Shown here piece after piece: positions 9,590-19,335 of a stretch of DNA of 64,000 nucleotides. Made by a program: the position numbers and the translations under genes. Origin of the DNA: Erysipelotrichaceae bacterium 66202529 (GTDB lineage: Bacteria; Bacillota_I; Bacilli_A; Erysipelotrichales; Erysipelotrichaceae); the NCBI GenBank assembly GCA_017161075.1, contig CP046174.1, positions 4,154,001 through 4,218,000 of the forward strand, written 5' to 3'. A model generated the notes under the pieces. That model did not search any database, was not told where the DNA came from, and saw nothing but the letters and a program-made list of their open reading frames with translations. Each line of letters starts with the position of its first letter. Position 1 is the stretch's first letter.

Positions 9590-11284
9590 TTAAAGCGCTT
9601 TATCATCCACCTGATCCAGATACTCCTTCACAGCCTTCATAACTTCCTTCAGACAACCATCCGCAAACGGTACCTTCAGATTCGCCGCCTTCACAATCTG
9701 GGTGAAGGTCTTTGTTCCCCCGATCTGGCAAATACGATAATAATCCTCAAATGCACTCTCGTCCTTTTGATACAAACGATACCAGAACTGCAATGCGCAA
9801 ACCTGTGCCAGCGTATAATCAATATAATAGAACGGTGTCATAAAAATATGGCTCTGGCGGAACCACCATCCCCCGTTTTCCAGAAATTCACAGTCCGTGT
9901 AATCCTTATGCGGCAGATACTGCTTTTCCAATCTTCTCCAGGTCTGTCGCCGTTCCACCGGTGTCATTTCCGGATGCTCATACACCTCATGCTGGAAATG
10001 ATCCACCAGAACTCCGTAAGGAATGAACTTGGCAGCACCGCCCAGATGCAGGAACCGATACTTATCCGCATCCCCTTCAAAGAAGGCTTCCATCCAAGGC
10101 CATGTGAAGAACTCCATGCTCATGGAATGAATTTCACAGCTCTCATAGGTTGGCCAAATGCACTCCACCGGACGGATTCCCATAGACGTAAACACCTGAA
10201 ACGCATGTCCGGCTTCATGTGTAAGAACCTCTGCATCATGGCTTGTCCCATTAAAATTGCTGAAAATAAATGGAGATTGATCCTCCGCAAACACAGTGCA
10301 ATAGCCTCCGCCTGCCTTTCCCTTTTTACTGTCAAGATCCAGCAGGTCATGCTCCACCATAAAATCAAAGAACCTTCCACAGCGCTCATCCAGCTCATGA
10401 TACATTGTATTTGCCCGTGCAATCATTTCCTGTGTACCATATTTCGGTGTTGGATTGCCGCTCGCAAACTCATATTTTTCATCGTAAACATGCAGCTTGT
10501 CATAGCCCAGACGCTCCCGCTGCCGTTCATATAACGCATTGCATAATGGCACGACATCCTCCAGAACCTGCCTGCGGTAATTCGCCACATCCTCCTGATT
10601 ATAATCGAAACGGCACTGCAGCATATAAGCAAGCTCTACATAATTCTTATAGCCCAGCTTTTTCGCCATGCAATCGCGTACCTTTACCATGCGGTCATAT
10701 ATATCATCAATCTCATCCTGATGTGACTGCATCCATCCCCAGTATGCCTGCGTAGCACGTTTACGGATATCACGATCAGCGCCCTCCATCTTTACACCCA
10801 GCTCTGATAAGGTATAGACATCCCCATCAAAGGGAATCTGCGCACTGGCGATCAGCTTCTGATAGCTGCTCTGTAAACGATTTTCCTCCTGCAAATCTTC
10901 AATAATTTCATCACGAAAGCTCTTTTGTGCAAACTCCGCAAGCAGAAAGTAGGTTTCTGGTACATCCTTCTTCAACTCCTCCACAAATGGAGAAGCCAGC
11001 ACTTCCCTGTCAAATGCCGTTGTCAGAGATTTCATCTTTGGCATTGCCTCATCCCAGTAATCATTTTCTGCCTGATAAAAGGCATCATTCGTATTGATCG
11101 TATAGCGGACATAACAAATATTATACATTGTATCCAGATGCTCAAATGCCCGTTTTCCCTCATCGAAGGCCTCCTTAAAGCTTTTGTAATCCTTTGCCTC
11201 CTTCAACCTTTTACCAGCCTTGTCCATCGCTTCTGCATACGCCTCATAGCTGTAACGCTCATATTTATAATCTTTAAATTTCAT
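9590..11284 (-). CDS. pepF: M3 family oligoendopeptidase (PepF-like)
   Basis: A cytoplasmic zinc metallopeptidase that degrades oligopeptides. The 564-residue protein has the M3 zinc motif HEAGHAFQVFTSMG (about residues 355-368) with the third ligand region PTYESCEIHSMSMEFF about 25 residues later, and the family C-terminal half PFYYIDYTLAQVCALQFW. No signal peptide is visible. The start at 11284 follows GAGGTG at suitable spacing. It stands alone in its transcription unit, with a 400-bp gap upstream. Confidence 0.93.
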   Translation of the reverse strand: MKFKDYKYERYSYEAYAEAMDKAGKRLKEAKDYKSFKEAFDEGKRAFEHLDTMYNICYVRYTINTNDAFYQAENDYWDEAMPKMKSLTTAFDREVLASPFVEELKKDVPETYFLLAEFAQKSFRDEIIEDLQEENRLQSSYQKLIASAQIPFDGDVYTLSELGVKMEGADRDIRKRATQAYWGWMQSHQDEIDDIYDRMVKVRDCMAKKLGYKNYVELAYMLQCRFDYNQEDVANYRRQVLEDVVPLCNALYERQRERLGYDKLHVYDEKYEFASGNPTPKYGTQEMIARANTMYHELDERCGRFFDFMVEHDLLDLDSKKGKAGGGYCTVFAEDQSPFIFSNFNGTSHDAEVLTHEAGHAFQVFTSMGIRPVECIWPTYESCEIHSMSMEFFTWPWMEAFFEGDADKYRFLHLGGAAKFIPYGVLVDHFQHEVYEHPEMTPVERRQTWRRLEKQYLPHKDYTDCEFLENGGWWFRQSHIFMTPFYYIDYTLAQVCALQFWYRLYQKDESAFEDYYRICQIGGTKTFTQIVKAANLKVPFADGCLKEVMKAVKEYLDQVDDKAL

Positions 11285-11620
11285 ACAATCACCTCATTCA
11301 TCATTATACCGAAATTCCTCCTGAAAAGATATCCATACAACAGAAAAACAGCGATTCCATGCCAGTAAGGAAGCAAATTGTAGCCTTTATCTAATAGAAT
11401 GAAAAGCCTTTCTTACATTTACAGTATTCATACGCATATGTATGCATCCCTTCGCAGCATATAAAGCGGTATTGACCATTTGTATAAATCTGTAAAAGAA
11501 AGTATATGCGGATTTGATTCGTTACCTTATATATACATTTACAACAGGAATATGGAAGCAGTTATCACCTTAATTATTGTTCATGAAATGCCTGCTGCAC
11601 AGGTTTAAAAAACCTTAAAA
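11285..11620. other. Gap upstream of pepF
   Basis: AT-rich spacer between the pepF start and the dusB terminator. It must hold the pepF promoter, but I see no clear -35/-10 pair, operator or RNA element and no convincing gene. Confidence 0.3.
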
Positions 11621-11699
11621 AGAAAAACCGTTGAACGGATGCTTGTTTCAGAAACGGCTCTATCCTGCCATTTCATGAAACACCTCCAACTCAACGGTT
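11621..11699 (-). terminator. Nested terminator of dusB overlapping its stop codon
   Basis: On the - strand AACCGTTGA (11691-11699, including the dusB stop) pairs with TCAACGGTT (11626-11634), followed by TTTCTTTTT. Inside the long loop a second hairpin GTTTCA/TGAAAC (11676-11681 with 11645-11650) can form. The outer stem plus U-run makes a plausible intrinsic terminator. Confidence 0.65.
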
Positions 11700-12707
11700 T
11701 CCCTGCTTATACTGTTCCTGCATTCTTGCATATTCTTCTTCATATGCGGATAAAATGCCCTGCAGCTCCTCATAGGTTTCAATCTTTGTCAGCTGATCCT
11801 TGAGCTGATGGCTCTTTGGCAGCCCCTTTACATACCAGGCGGCATGTCCGCGCATTTCACGGATACCGACAAACTCACCCTTGAGATTACATAAACGCTT
11901 CGCATGAAGTCTTGCCATTGCGAATTTTTCCTCCAGAGTTACCTCCGGCATATGCTCTTTGGTATCCAGATAATGAACAATATCCTTAATCAGCCATGGA
12001 TCGCCCAGAACGCCGCGGCCAATCATCACTGCATCACAACCGGTTTCCTCCAACATCCTCTGCGCGTCCTCACCGCTTCTCACATCTCCGTTCCCCATCA
12101 CGGGAATGGAGACAGCTTCCTTGACCCTTCGAATATAAGACCAGTCTGCACTTCCCTCATACATTTGTTTTTTCGTACGTCCATGTACAGCAAGTGCCTG
12201 CACACCAATAGCCTCCAAACCTTTCGCAAGCTCTACACACGTAATCTGATCCATATCCCAGCCAATTCGCATTTTTACGGTAACCGGCTTTTTCACACTC
12301 TGAACAACCGCCTTGCTCATTTCCACTGCATGATCGACATCCTTCATCAGGGCACTTCCGGCAAAGGATTTCACGATTTTTGTGACAGGGCAGCCCATAT
12401 TGATATCAATAATATCACAAGCTGTTTTTTCATCGAGAAATTTTGCGGCATATACCATCGTTTCAATATCATGTCCGAAAATCTGCATTGTCAACGGATG
12501 CTCCTGTTCCTCAACATCCGTCATTCCGACTGTTTTTTCATTATCATAATACAGCGCCTTATCCGAAACCATCTCCGTATAAATAAGCCCTGCGCCGAAT
12601 TCCTTGCAGATTACGCGAAAGGCCGGATTGGAAATCCCGGCCATCGGTGCGATCACTACACGGTTGGGAATCACAATATCTCTGATTTTCCAGCTGTTAT
12701 TTGGCAT
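11691..12707 (-). CDS. dusB: tRNA-dihydrouridine synthase (DusB type)
   Basis: An FMN- and NADPH-dependent enzyme that reduces uridines in the tRNA D-loop. The 338-residue TIM barrel shows the family features in order: [17 protein letters not shown] at the N-terminus, [23 protein letters not shown] with the catalytic cysteine (about residue 100), [25 protein letters not shown] and [16 protein letters not shown]. The ATG overlaps the end of hslO by 11 nt, so the pair is one operon, a common arrangement in Firmicutes. Confidence 0.95.
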   Translation of the reverse strand: MPNNSWKIRDIVIPNRVVIAPMAGISNPAFRVICKEFGAGLIYTEMVSDKALYYDNEKTVGMTDVEEQEHPLTMQIFGHDIETMVYAAKFLDEKTACDIIDINMGCPVTKIVKSFAGSALMKDVDHAVEMSKAVVQSVKKPVTVKMRIGWDMDQITCVELAKGLEAIGVQALAVHGRTKKQMYEGSADWSYIRRVKEAVSIPVMGNGDVRSGEDAQRMLEETGCDAVMIGRGVLGDPWLIKDIVHYLDTKEHMPEVTLEEKFAMARLHAKRLCNLKGEFVGIREMRGHAAWYVKGLPKSHQLKDQLTKIETYEELQGILSAYEEEYARMQEQYKQGNR

Positions 12708-13587
12708 GTGTCTCTATAAACCTTTCCAGCTCCTGTAGCTCTTCTTCACTAAACTGATACTTTTCCCCGCAGAAATTGCAGGTAATTTCACAGCCGTGAT
12801 CCTCTTCAATCATCTGTTGGCGGTCTTCCTTTGGAAGTGTTGTCAGAACACGCTTCATGGTTGCACGGTCACACTTACAGCGGAATTCAATATCCTGCCC
12901 CGTCAGGATTCTTACATCATCAAATAAATCACGCAGAATATCCTCCAGGCTTTCATATTCCTGAATCATGGTGGACATATGCTTCAGGTTCGCTACAATC
13001 TGTTCCACCTTCACAATATCCTCTTCCTCCGCATCCGGAAGCATCTGGATAATCATACCGCCTGCGGAAAGAATGGAATTATCCGTATCGACCAGAACAC
13101 CGACACTTACTGCAGATGGTGTCTGTTCGCTTGCCGTAAAGTAGTAAGCAAAATCATCCCCGATCTCGCCACTCTGCAAAGCAACCGTACCGCTCCAGTT
13201 TTCCTTCATATTCATATCCTTTACAACTTCCAGATAACCGTCTTTTCCCACTGCAGCCCCGACCGCAAGCTTTCCGGTATCGTTGTATTGCAGCATGATA
13301 TGCGGATCACTCACAAAGCCACGCACATGACCGTCACTGTAGGCATCCACCAGAATGGTTCCTATCGGCCCGCCGCCATTGATGCGAATCGTGATTTGTT
13401 CCTGTGCCGTTTTTAACATACTTCCCATCATAGAACCCACAGTAAGTACACGTCCTAGGGCCGCCGCACTTGTCGGCCATAAATCAAAGCGTTTTCTCGC
13501 TTCCTCCACCATACGGGTGGAAGAGCATATATAGATTCTCACATGCTCATTGCACGCAAGCGCCTTTACTAAATAATCTTTCATCAT
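12697..13587 (-). CDS. hslO: Redox-regulated chaperone Hsp33
   Basis: Hsp33 holds unfolding proteins during oxidative stress and is switched on when its C-terminal zinc site is oxidised. The four zinc cysteines are present as RCKCD (about residue 230) and [10 protein letters not shown] (about 263). The core segment [26 protein letters not shown] is typical. I place the start at the ATG at 13587, 8 nt after GGGAG, giving 296 residues; a longer frame from 13614 would include the ribosome site. It is followed by the overlapping dusB. Confidence 0.95.
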   Translation of the reverse strand: MMKDYLVKALACNEHVRIYICSSTRMVEEARKRFDLWPTSAAALGRVLTVGSMMGSMLKTAQEQITIRINGGGPIGTILVDAYSDGHVRGFVSDPHIMLQYNDTGKLAVGAAVGKDGYLEVVKDMNMKENWSGTVALQSGEIGDDFAYYFTASEQTPSAVSVGVLVDTDNSILSAGGMIIQMLPDAEEEDIVKVEQIVANLKHMSTMIQEYESLEDILRDLFDDVRILTGQDIEFRCKCDRATMKRVLTTLPKEDRQQMIEEDHGCEITCNFCGEKYQFSEEELQELERFIETHAK

Positions 13588-14051
13588 TGGTATCACTCCC
13601 TGCCTCACAGGCAAGTGTAGTATATCATAAAACCCGTACTATGAGAAGAAAATCGACTTTGTTATTAGCTGGATTTCCTTTCATCATCACACAGAAATAA
13701 GGGACATGGGTGCATCTGTAATATAAAGGATTATTTGTTATAGCTATATAGCATATCTATAAAATACATAAGCTGCACTTTTTCATTTAATATGATGAGA
13801 ATACGATAAGCATAACCAATCATTATGAATAGCTGTCATGAATAAGCAATTATTTATTTGATATTGTTATTTGAGTGTGTTGGAATAAATATCCACCATA
13901 TCTGTGGATTTTCTCATATTGAAAAACCACCATCAACTGGTGGTTAGCTCAGAGCCTGTAAAGACTCCCTTTCCTGTTCTGAAAGAGGTCATGTAAAAGG
14001 CTTACCTCTTTTCCCCTGCATTTTAGAATCCGTTGCTGCCTGCGGCCTTCG
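13588..14051. other. Gap between hslO and the flavin-oxidase-fold gene
   Basis: AT-rich, with no convincing gene. The only clear element is a terminator-like hairpin at 13924-13945, listed separately. The rest should contain the hslO promoter, which I could not identify. Confidence 0.3.
13924..13945 (-). terminator. Intrinsic terminator
   Basis: On the - strand AACCACCA and TGGTGGTT pair around GTTGA and are followed by TTTTC. It lies about 105 nt after the stop of the oxidase-fold gene and probably ends the ribU transcript. Confidence 0.7.
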
Positions 14052-14507
14052 TTAATCGTACGGCTTGATTTCCACCGTCTTTTTATCAAAGTCAAGAAAC
14101 GTCTGAAATGCATTGCGATTCTCATCCTCATCCCAGATTTCCACAAACCTCGGTGTTACCTCAATCAGTATCTCTGTATCCTCATGGCTGTAGGCATTAT
14201 AGCTCTGCCATAGATATTTTTTATATAGAGTTTCAAATTTTCTTCCCGGCTCATCTACGACAAGCCCTTTATTAACAGCAATTCCCTCTACCTGTACACC
14301 GCCTGTGCAAAGTGCAACCTGCGGATTTTTGTATAGCTGCTGGGTTTTGCGAAAATTCTTATCTGTCTTAAAATAGATTTTCCCATCGTAAAACAGACAG
14401 CTTACATTACGTACCATGACGTAATCATTTACGCTGGAGCCAAGTGCCATAATCTTGGAATCCCCCAGCTTTTGAAACAATAAAGCTACTCCTTCTTCAA
14501 ATGTCAT
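14052..14507 (-). CDS. Pyridoxamine 5'-phosphate oxidase-fold (flavin-binding split barrel) protein
   Basis: A 151-residue protein of the FMN-binding split-barrel superfamily. The features are an N-terminal helix, strands ending in GSSVNDYVMVRNVSCLFYDGKIYFKTDKN, and KTQQLYKNPQVALCTGGVQVEGIA, a pattern typical of the general-stress/PdxH-like group. The exact substrate is unknown. I choose the ATG at 14507 because AAGGAGG lies 8 nt upstream. It sits 13 nt downstream of ribU and likely shares its FMN-riboswitch control, which fits a flavin-binding protein. Confidence 0.8.
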   Translation of the reverse strand: MTFEEGVALLFQKLGDSKIMALGSSVNDYVMVRNVSCLFYDGKIYFKTDKNFRKTQQLYKNPQVALCTGGVQVEGIAVNKGLVVDEPGRKFETLYKKYLWQSYNAYSHEDTEILIEVTPRFVEIWDEDENRNAFQTFLDFDKKTVEIKPYD

Positions 14508-14520
14508 TTTCATTTCCTCC

Positions 14521-15129
14521 TTACTGACCATTTGCGAACCGATGAATCATTGGACTTATTTTTTTATATACGGCGAAGGTAATCAGGCAGTTGATTCCGT
14601 ATTTTATCAGATTAAACGGTACAATTCCCAGAATAACCATGGTGGTGACTGAATTCATCATCGGATTGACCTTAGAACAGGATAAAATAATTTGATCCAT
14701 ATTCATGTTATACAGGGCAACATAAAATGGAATTATCAAATACAGATTGGTCAGTACGGCAGTAAATGTACTGACCAATGTTCCTGCCGTCATTCCCAAA
14801 AGTGCCTCCTTCCGTGTCTTTTTGTGACGATAAAGCAAGGCGGCAGGCAGAATCAGCGCAACGCCAAGCAAAAAGCTCTGTAATTCCCCGGTAAACATGG
14901 AATTGGAGCCGGAAATCACCATCTGAACCATGACACGGATAAAGACAATCAAAACACCTGCCACCGGTCCAAGGGCGAAGGCTCCAATCAGCTCCGGTAT
15001 GGCAGCCAGATCAAAGCTTAAAAACGGCGGCATAAACGGAATAGGAAAGCGAAACATCATCAGTATCGCTCCCAGTGCGCCCAGCATACCAATCAGGGCA
15101 AGCCGCTTTGCACTCATGTTGTTTTTCAA
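14521..15129 (-). CDS. ribU: Riboflavin ECF transporter substrate-binding subunit RibU
   Basis: RibU is the integral membrane S-component that binds riboflavin and works with the shared EcfAAT module. About six hydrophobic segments are visible in the 202-residue product. The N-terminal pattern SAKRLALIGMLGALGAILMM and the SFDLAAIPELIGAFALGPVAGVLI segment are typical of RibU-type S-components. I favour the TTG at 15129, which has GGAGG 9 nt upstream; the ATG at 15117 is an alternative. The FMN riboswitch directly upstream strongly supports the substrate. Confidence 0.92.
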   Translation of the reverse strand: MKNNMSAKRLALIGMLGALGAILMMFRFPIPFMPPFLSFDLAAIPELIGAFALGPVAGVLIVFIRVMVQMVISGSNSMFTGELQSFLLGVALILPAALLYRHKKTRKEALLGMTAGTLVSTFTAVLTNLYLIIPFYVALYNMNMDQIILSCSKVNPMMNSVTTMVILGIVPFNLIKYGINCLITFAVYKKISPMIHRFANGQ

Positions 15130-15149
15130 ATCACATCTCCTCCATTTCA

Positions 15150-15317
15150 AAAAAACACCTGACTACGAAAAAACTCGTCTTCAGGTGTACGTTTACAGAA
15201 AATGTCTTTTCTCATCCGGACTTTACCGTCGGTGCCAGAATTTCGCTGGCTCAGCCGCTCATTACGCGGGTCATGGACTATCACCATCGGTAGGGAATTT
15301 CACCCTGCCACAAAGAC
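15150..15317 (-). promoter_or_regulatory. FMN riboswitch (RFN element) with terminator, upstream of ribU
   Basis: Read on the - strand the aptamer (15204-15317) has the conserved RFN blocks GGCAGGGTGAAATTCCCTAC, GATAGTCCATGACCCG, GAGCGGCTGA and GACGGTAAAGTCCGGATG. It is followed by a terminator ACACCTGA (15181-15188) with TCAGGTGT (15155-15162) and a seven-T run, directly before the ribU ribosome site. FMN binding would therefore stop transcription and lower riboflavin uptake. Confidence 0.95.
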
Positions 15318-15368
15318 TTGTTATTCAATTTTGAATGCAGGTCATGCGTCAACACAATCTGTATCTTT

Positions 15369-15397
15369 ATTATAGCGCATAGATATACTCATGTAAA
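15369..15397 (-). promoter_or_regulatory. Sigma-A promoter of the ribU riboswitch transcript
   Basis: On the - strand TTTACA (15392-15397) and TATAAT (15369-15374) are 17 nt apart. Transcription would start about 45 nt ahead of the FMN aptamer. Confidence 0.7.
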
Positions 15398-15451
15398 TAG
15401 AAAGTATGAAGCCATCAATATTATCTGTTTGCAGTTTCCGTTTCTCTGCTG

Positions 15452-16540
15452 TTAAATATCCATACAAAAATGAATGATTTCCTGTAGCGATGTCTTATTC
15501 TGCAGCATGCCATATACCTCCTTTAGCTGCTCCACTACATGCAGCGGCTCATACAGATGCAGCAGGGCAGAAAGATCAGCATTTTCCTTTTCCACAGCAT
15601 AGTGCATTGCCGCAGCTGCCGTAAGAATGATACAGCCTGTTTTCTGTTGATATTTCACAGCCAGACGCAGCGGCTCATACAGGCGCTCCTCCTGCTTCAG
15701 CTTCCGCTCAGCCTGTCGTGCATTACGATAAACGGTATCATAAATTTCCTTATTGCGAAACTTGTTCACTGCCCGCATTGTAAAGGCAAGCTGATCTTCC
15801 GCTTTAACGTGATATTCCCTGGCGATACAGTCACTGATAACAGGGACAGCAAGCTCTGTCAGTCTTTTGATTTGCGGATCATGTGCCGCTTCTCCATACA
15901 CCTCATAGCCCAGATAAGCACCCAGATAGGAAACGATTGCACTCATGAAATTATACGTATAAATTTTCCTTTGAATCAAAGACGGAAAATCTGCCTCCAG
16001 CGGCATTCCCTGTATATGAATATCCATTCCCTCCACGCTGCCATCTATTGGCAGCTCGGCTACATCCTCACTGATCAAGAGCAGGCCTTCGGCATCCGGC
16101 TGCAAGGTCGTACAGAAAATCATTCCCTCCGCAATACTGGCAGGTATTTTTGCGTCCAGAAGCGGCTGCTTTACATGTACACCGTTTTCACAGCAGACAA
16201 TACGCAGAGGTTTTTTTACCGCCTGCTGTGCTGCCTTGTTTAAGAAAGGTACAAGCTCTTTGATATTCCCTGCAAATACACTTGTAGTGACAAGATCAGC
16301 ATTAGCAAGAATATTAACGATTTCATCCTCCGCGGTGGTATATGCATCATAGCCGCTGACTTCAACCGGCGGTTTTGCATCACCGAAGTATTGGACAGTA
16401 TAGCTGCCTTTGTTTTTCAGCTTGTCAATGAGCTGCTCATTTTTGTCGATGAATGTAATGTGATAGGCATTCGCCTGCATAATAGGAGCGATAAAGCCAC
16501 GCCCGGTCTGCCCTGCTCCGATAATTACTGCCTCTTTCAT
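15452..16540 (-). CDS. mtlD: Mannitol-1-phosphate 5-dehydrogenase family protein
   Basis: A 362-residue NAD-dependent polyol-phosphate dehydrogenase of the long-chain MtlD type. It has the Rossmann motif AVIIGAGQTGRGFIAPIM at the N-terminus, VCCENGVHVKQPLL in the middle, and the MtlD-like C-terminal domain containing QRKIYTYNFMSAIVSYLG, where the conserved lysine and asparagine are expected. The ATG at 16540 follows GGAGGAG. It lies on the same strand downstream of the mannose-family PTS genes and the SDR, so it probably oxidises an incoming phosphorylated hexitol to a ketose phosphate. A tagaturonate or fructuronate reductase-like role is less likely. Confidence 0.75.
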   Translation of the reverse strand: MKEAVIIGAGQTGRGFIAPIMQANAYHITFIDKNEQLIDKLKNKGSYTVQYFGDAKPPVEVSGYDAYTTAEDEIVNILANADLVTTSVFAGNIKELVPFLNKAAQQAVKKPLRIVCCENGVHVKQPLLDAKIPASIAEGMIFCTTLQPDAEGLLLISEDVAELPIDGSVEGMDIHIQGMPLEADFPSLIQRKIYTYNFMSAIVSYLGAYLGYEVYGEAAHDPQIKRLTELAVPVISDCIAREYHVKAEDQLAFTMRAVNKFRNKEIYDTVYRNARQAERKLKQEERLYEPLRLAVKYQQKTGCIILTAAAAMHYAVEKENADLSALLHLYEPLHVVEQLKEVYGMLQNKTSLQEIIHFCMDI

Positions 16541-16820
16541 TTGTCTCCTCCATTCTATGCACACTATGTGCAATCATAACGCAAAGCTTACTAATTTTGA
16601 ATTTCTGTTTACACCACTTTTTAATCAGGCATACTCTGAATGCCTTGCATAATACAGTTGGTGTGACAGGTGCTTATGGTAAAACAATGCATACCGTCTC
16701 TATGCCTGATAAAGGCATTACGCTCATCCCCTGTGTTCTTTTTACAAGTATGCTTTCCTTCTACGCTGCAGGTGATGAATACGACCTGTTATCCCTATAT
16801 GCCCTTATATTCCCCTATGG
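16541..16820. other. Spacer between the SDR and mtlD-like genes
   Basis: About 280 nt without a convincing gene between the SDR terminator and the mtlD-like start. A small imperfect repeat around TATGCCTGATAAAGGCATTA is visible. The spacer suggests the mtlD-like gene may have its own promoter. Confidence 0.3.
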
Positions 16821-16847
16821 AAAGCGGCCTGCCATGCAGACCGCCTC
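16821..16847. terminator. GC-rich hairpin after the SDR gene
   Basis: AAAGCGGCCTGC pairs with GCAGACCGCCTCTTT around CAT with one mismatch, followed on the + strand by a T-run. It lies 3 nt from the SDR stop on the - strand, where the tail is weaker (TTTCC). It likely ends or attenuates the PTS-SDR transcript. Confidence 0.55.
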
Positions 16848-16850
16848 TTT

Positions 16851-17669
16851 TTATCCCTTGCTTTTACCTCCTGAAATTGGAATCGTTACGCCTGTGATAT
16901 AGCTTGCATGATCAGATACCAGATAACAGATCAAATCAGCGACCTCATACAGATGCCCCGGTCTTCCTAAAGGAATGGAGGATTTGTAATTCTTGAAAAA
17001 CTCCTCCGGCTTCGTATTCACATCCCAGCCACGGCCATATGCCTGTGCTCTGTATTTCTCATCGTTATTGGCAGGGGTGCGATCCAGAATATCCGGTGCC
17101 ACACCAACTACACGGATATTATAAGGCCCCAGCTCCTTTGCCCAGGATATTGTAAAGGCATGAATGGCAGCCTTTGTCGCTGCATAACAGCTATGCCCTC
17201 TTGAACCCATTAAGCCTGCACAGGAGGAGAGGTTGATAATTACGCCCTCTTTTTTTCCATACAGAACACGCGTAACAGCCTGCGAAACAAGGAAGGTACC
17301 CTTCTGATTCACACCGACCATAAAATCAAAATCCTCTTCGCTTAATTCATACTGCGGTTCACTTCCATAATAATCCACCAGAATTCGCGGTCTGGTTACT
17401 CCGGCATCATTCACCAAAGCATCCACGGTTCCAAACTTCTGTACGACAGCATCCACGGCTGCCTCCACTTCTTTTTTATTCCGGATATCCAGCTTTATAT
17501 ACAGCTTTCGCTCATCTTCAACAAAATCCTTCGGTTCTGCCATATCAAATATTGCGACTCGTGCATTGCAATCCAGCAGATCCTTCACCATAGCATCGCC
17601 AATTCCCATAGCGCCGCCTGTGACGATTACTACCTTATCATGTAAATCGATCCATTGCTTATTATCCAT
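16851..17669 (-). CDS. SDR family polyol-phosphate dehydrogenase (sorbitol-6-phosphate dehydrogenase-like)
   Basis: A 272-residue classical short-chain dehydrogenase. It has the cofactor motif VTGGAMGIG (residues 18-26), NDAG at about 87, the catalytic serine in NLSSCAGLMGSRG, the YAATK active-site tyrosine and lysine at about 160, and a C-terminal VTIPISGGKSKG. Position at the end of a mannose-family PTS operon and the overall sequence style suggest oxidation of a hexitol 6-phosphate, as in sorbitol or sorbose operons. Substrate is inferred. The ATG follows AGGAGG, 12 nt after the EIID gene. Confidence 0.8.
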   Translation of the reverse strand: MDNKQWIDLHDKVVIVTGGAMGIGDAMVKDLLDCNARVAIFDMAEPKDFVEDERKLYIKLDIRNKKEVEAAVDAVVQKFGTVDALVNDAGVTRPRILVDYYGSEPQYELSEEDFDFMVGVNQKGTFLVSQAVTRVLYGKKEGVIINLSSCAGLMGSRGHSCYAATKAAIHAFTISWAKELGPYNIRVVGVAPDILDRTPANNDEKYRAQAYGRGWDVNTKPEEFFKNYKSSIPLGRPGHLYEVADLICYLVSDHASYITGVTIPISGGKSKG

Positions 17670-17681
17670 AGTATAACCTCC

Positions 17682-18527
17682 TTATACGATACCGAAGAAT
17701 GAAAGCACAACTGACAGTACCAGGATGGATACCAGAATGCGAACATACTTCGGGCCGCTCTTTTTAATATAGAAATAGATACCGAATACTACCAGTAAAG
17801 GAAGTACATTCGGGAAAATCTTATTCAGCACATCCTGCAGCAGCTGCTTTTCTCCTACTGCATTAGCCCAGGAGATCGGCGTGGAAAGCTTAACATACGT
17901 AGAAGATAACGCTCCCATCATAAACAGACCAAGTACACTGGCTGTTTTGATAAACTGATTCAGCTTGCCGGATTTCAGAATGGAAACTACTGATTTTCTA
18001 CCCAGTGTATAGCCCTTTGTGACCAGCGTATATGCAAGAAATGTTATAGCAACTCCCCATATGAGCAGCGGGCCAATGCCTGCCAGCCAGTTTCCCTCAG
18101 CAGCCAGCGGTATGAACATGGATAGCAGCAACGGACGCAGCATACCGTGATTGATGGTATCACCGATTCCTGCCAACGGCCCCATCAGACCAACCTTCAG
18201 GTTACTGATCATATCTGCGGATGCTTCCAGCTCCTCACTTCCTGCCCCTTCTTTCAGCATAATCGCACGTTCTTCCTCGAGCGCACAGGTCATACCGAAG
18301 ATTACAGAGCCCCAGGTTGCCTCAGAATTATAAAACATCAGATGCCGTTTTAATGCACGGATATATTCCTCCTCATCGTCCTTGTACAGCTTGGCAAGGA
18401 TAGCATTCATACCATAGGAGAATGCCGGTGCGGTTAAACGCTCAAAGCCGGAATTTACCTCAGCTGTAAGATAATATTTTGCCCAGCCTCTGATTACCTC
18501 ATTTTTTTTCAGATTTAGTTCACTCAT
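17682..18527 (-). CDS. PTS mannose/sorbose-family permease EIID
   Basis: Membrane subunit D of a mannose-family phosphotransferase system. The 281-residue product from ATG 18527 (AAGGAG 9 nt upstream) has the EIID N-terminal region RGWAKYYLTAEVNSGFERLTAPAFSYGMN and the signature LKVGLMGPLAGIGDTINHGMLRPLLLS. A C-terminal set of hydrophobic segments ends in VSILVLSVVLSFFGIV. A longer frame starting at 18626 would overlap EIIC by about 100 nt and is rejected. It pairs with EIIC, whose stop is 1 nt upstream. Confidence 0.92.
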   Translation of the reverse strand: MSELNLKKNEVIRGWAKYYLTAEVNSGFERLTAPAFSYGMNAILAKLYKDDEEEYIRALKRHLMFYNSEATWGSVIFGMTCALEEERAIMLKEGAGSEELEASADMISNLKVGLMGPLAGIGDTINHGMLRPLLLSMFIPLAAEGNWLAGIGPLLIWGVAITFLAYTLVTKGYTLGRKSVVSILKSGKLNQFIKTASVLGLFMMGALSSTYVKLSTPISWANAVGEKQLLQDVLNKIFPNVLPLLVVFGIYFYIKKSGPKYVRILVSILVLSVVLSFFGIV

Positions 18528-18528
18528 A

Positions 18529-19302
18529 TCAGAAATCTCCTTCGTCATCATCAACGACAACAGGTGCAGCCGTACCGGAGGTAAACTGCGATTGCAGAAT
18601 AGCGATACAGATTGCGATGACTGCAATACCGATAGTGTTCATACCTGTGTAGGCATACATTGCAAAGCCCAGTATAAAGTATGGAATGAGCTCTTTTTTT
18701 CCAATTACCATAATTGTTACTGCAAAGCCAAGAGCCGGCAGCAGTCCGCCTGCCACACTTAAACCATTCATTGCCCAGGCAGGGATCGCATTTAAAAATG
18801 CAGATACCGCATCGGTACCAAACAACAGCGCCAGGGTTGTCGGCAGTACACGCAACGGTATAGAGCAGAAGAACGGATACCAGAATTCAGCTCGTCCCAT
18901 TCCCTTCATATCTCCCTTTTCCGCAGCCTTATCGGCAAGATGTACGAAATAGGAATGATAGGTACGTTTCAGATTATCCAGTAAAACGCCAAGCAGGCCA
19001 ACCGGTACGGCAATCGTTACAGCGATATCCGGTGCCAATCCGGCAGCCAGTGCAACCGGAATGGTGATACAGGAGGCCAGTGCCTCATCTGCGGGAAGCG
19101 TCCCTCCAGGTGCAATCGCACCAAGGTAAATCATCTGTAAAGATGCGCCAATTTTCATCGCATCTGACAGATTTCCCATAATAATACCGATAGGAACCGC
19201 CAGAACCAGTGGCTGACGGACAAGATGCAGGGTACCATACCAGAGTTTATTGGTTGCCAGCCAGTAAAGTACACCAAATACAAGGGCTAATCCTATGTTC
19301 AT
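18529..19302 (-). CDS. PTS mannose/sorbose-family permease EIIC
   Basis: Membrane subunit C that forms the sugar channel with EIID. The 257-residue product is almost entirely hydrophobic segments and contains the EIIC pattern RQPLVLAVPIGIIMGNLSDAMKIGASLQMIYLGAIAPGGTLPAD-like region at residues 27-70. Its acidic tail (DDDEGDF) ends 1 nt before EIID. The ATG at 19302 follows AGGAG. A 168-nt gap to EIIB holds a hairpin. Confidence 0.92.
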   Translation of the reverse strand: MNIGLALVFGVLYWLATNKLWYGTLHLVRQPLVLAVPIGIIMGNLSDAMKIGASLQMIYLGAIAPGGTLPADEALASCITIPVALAAGLAPDIAVTIAVPVGLLGVLLDNLKRTYHSYFVHLADKAAEKGDMKGMGRAEFWYPFFCSIPLRVLPTTLALLFGTDAVSAFLNAIPAWAMNGLSVAGGLLPALGFAVTIMVIGKKELIPYFILGFAMYAYTGMNTIGIAVIAICIAILQSQFTSGTAAPVVVDDDEGDF

Positions 19303-19335
19303 AAGTTTCTCCTTTTCTTTTTATTTAAAATTTTG

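Noticed and set aside
13949..14146. 65-codon frame on the - strand near the oxidase-fold gene
   Set aside because: It overlaps the 3' end of the better supported gene in another frame and lacks a ribosome site.
15215..15245. TCGGTGCC sequence resembling the core of the micro-inserts
   Set aside because: It is part of the conserved FMN riboswitch aptamer, so the resemblance is coincidental.
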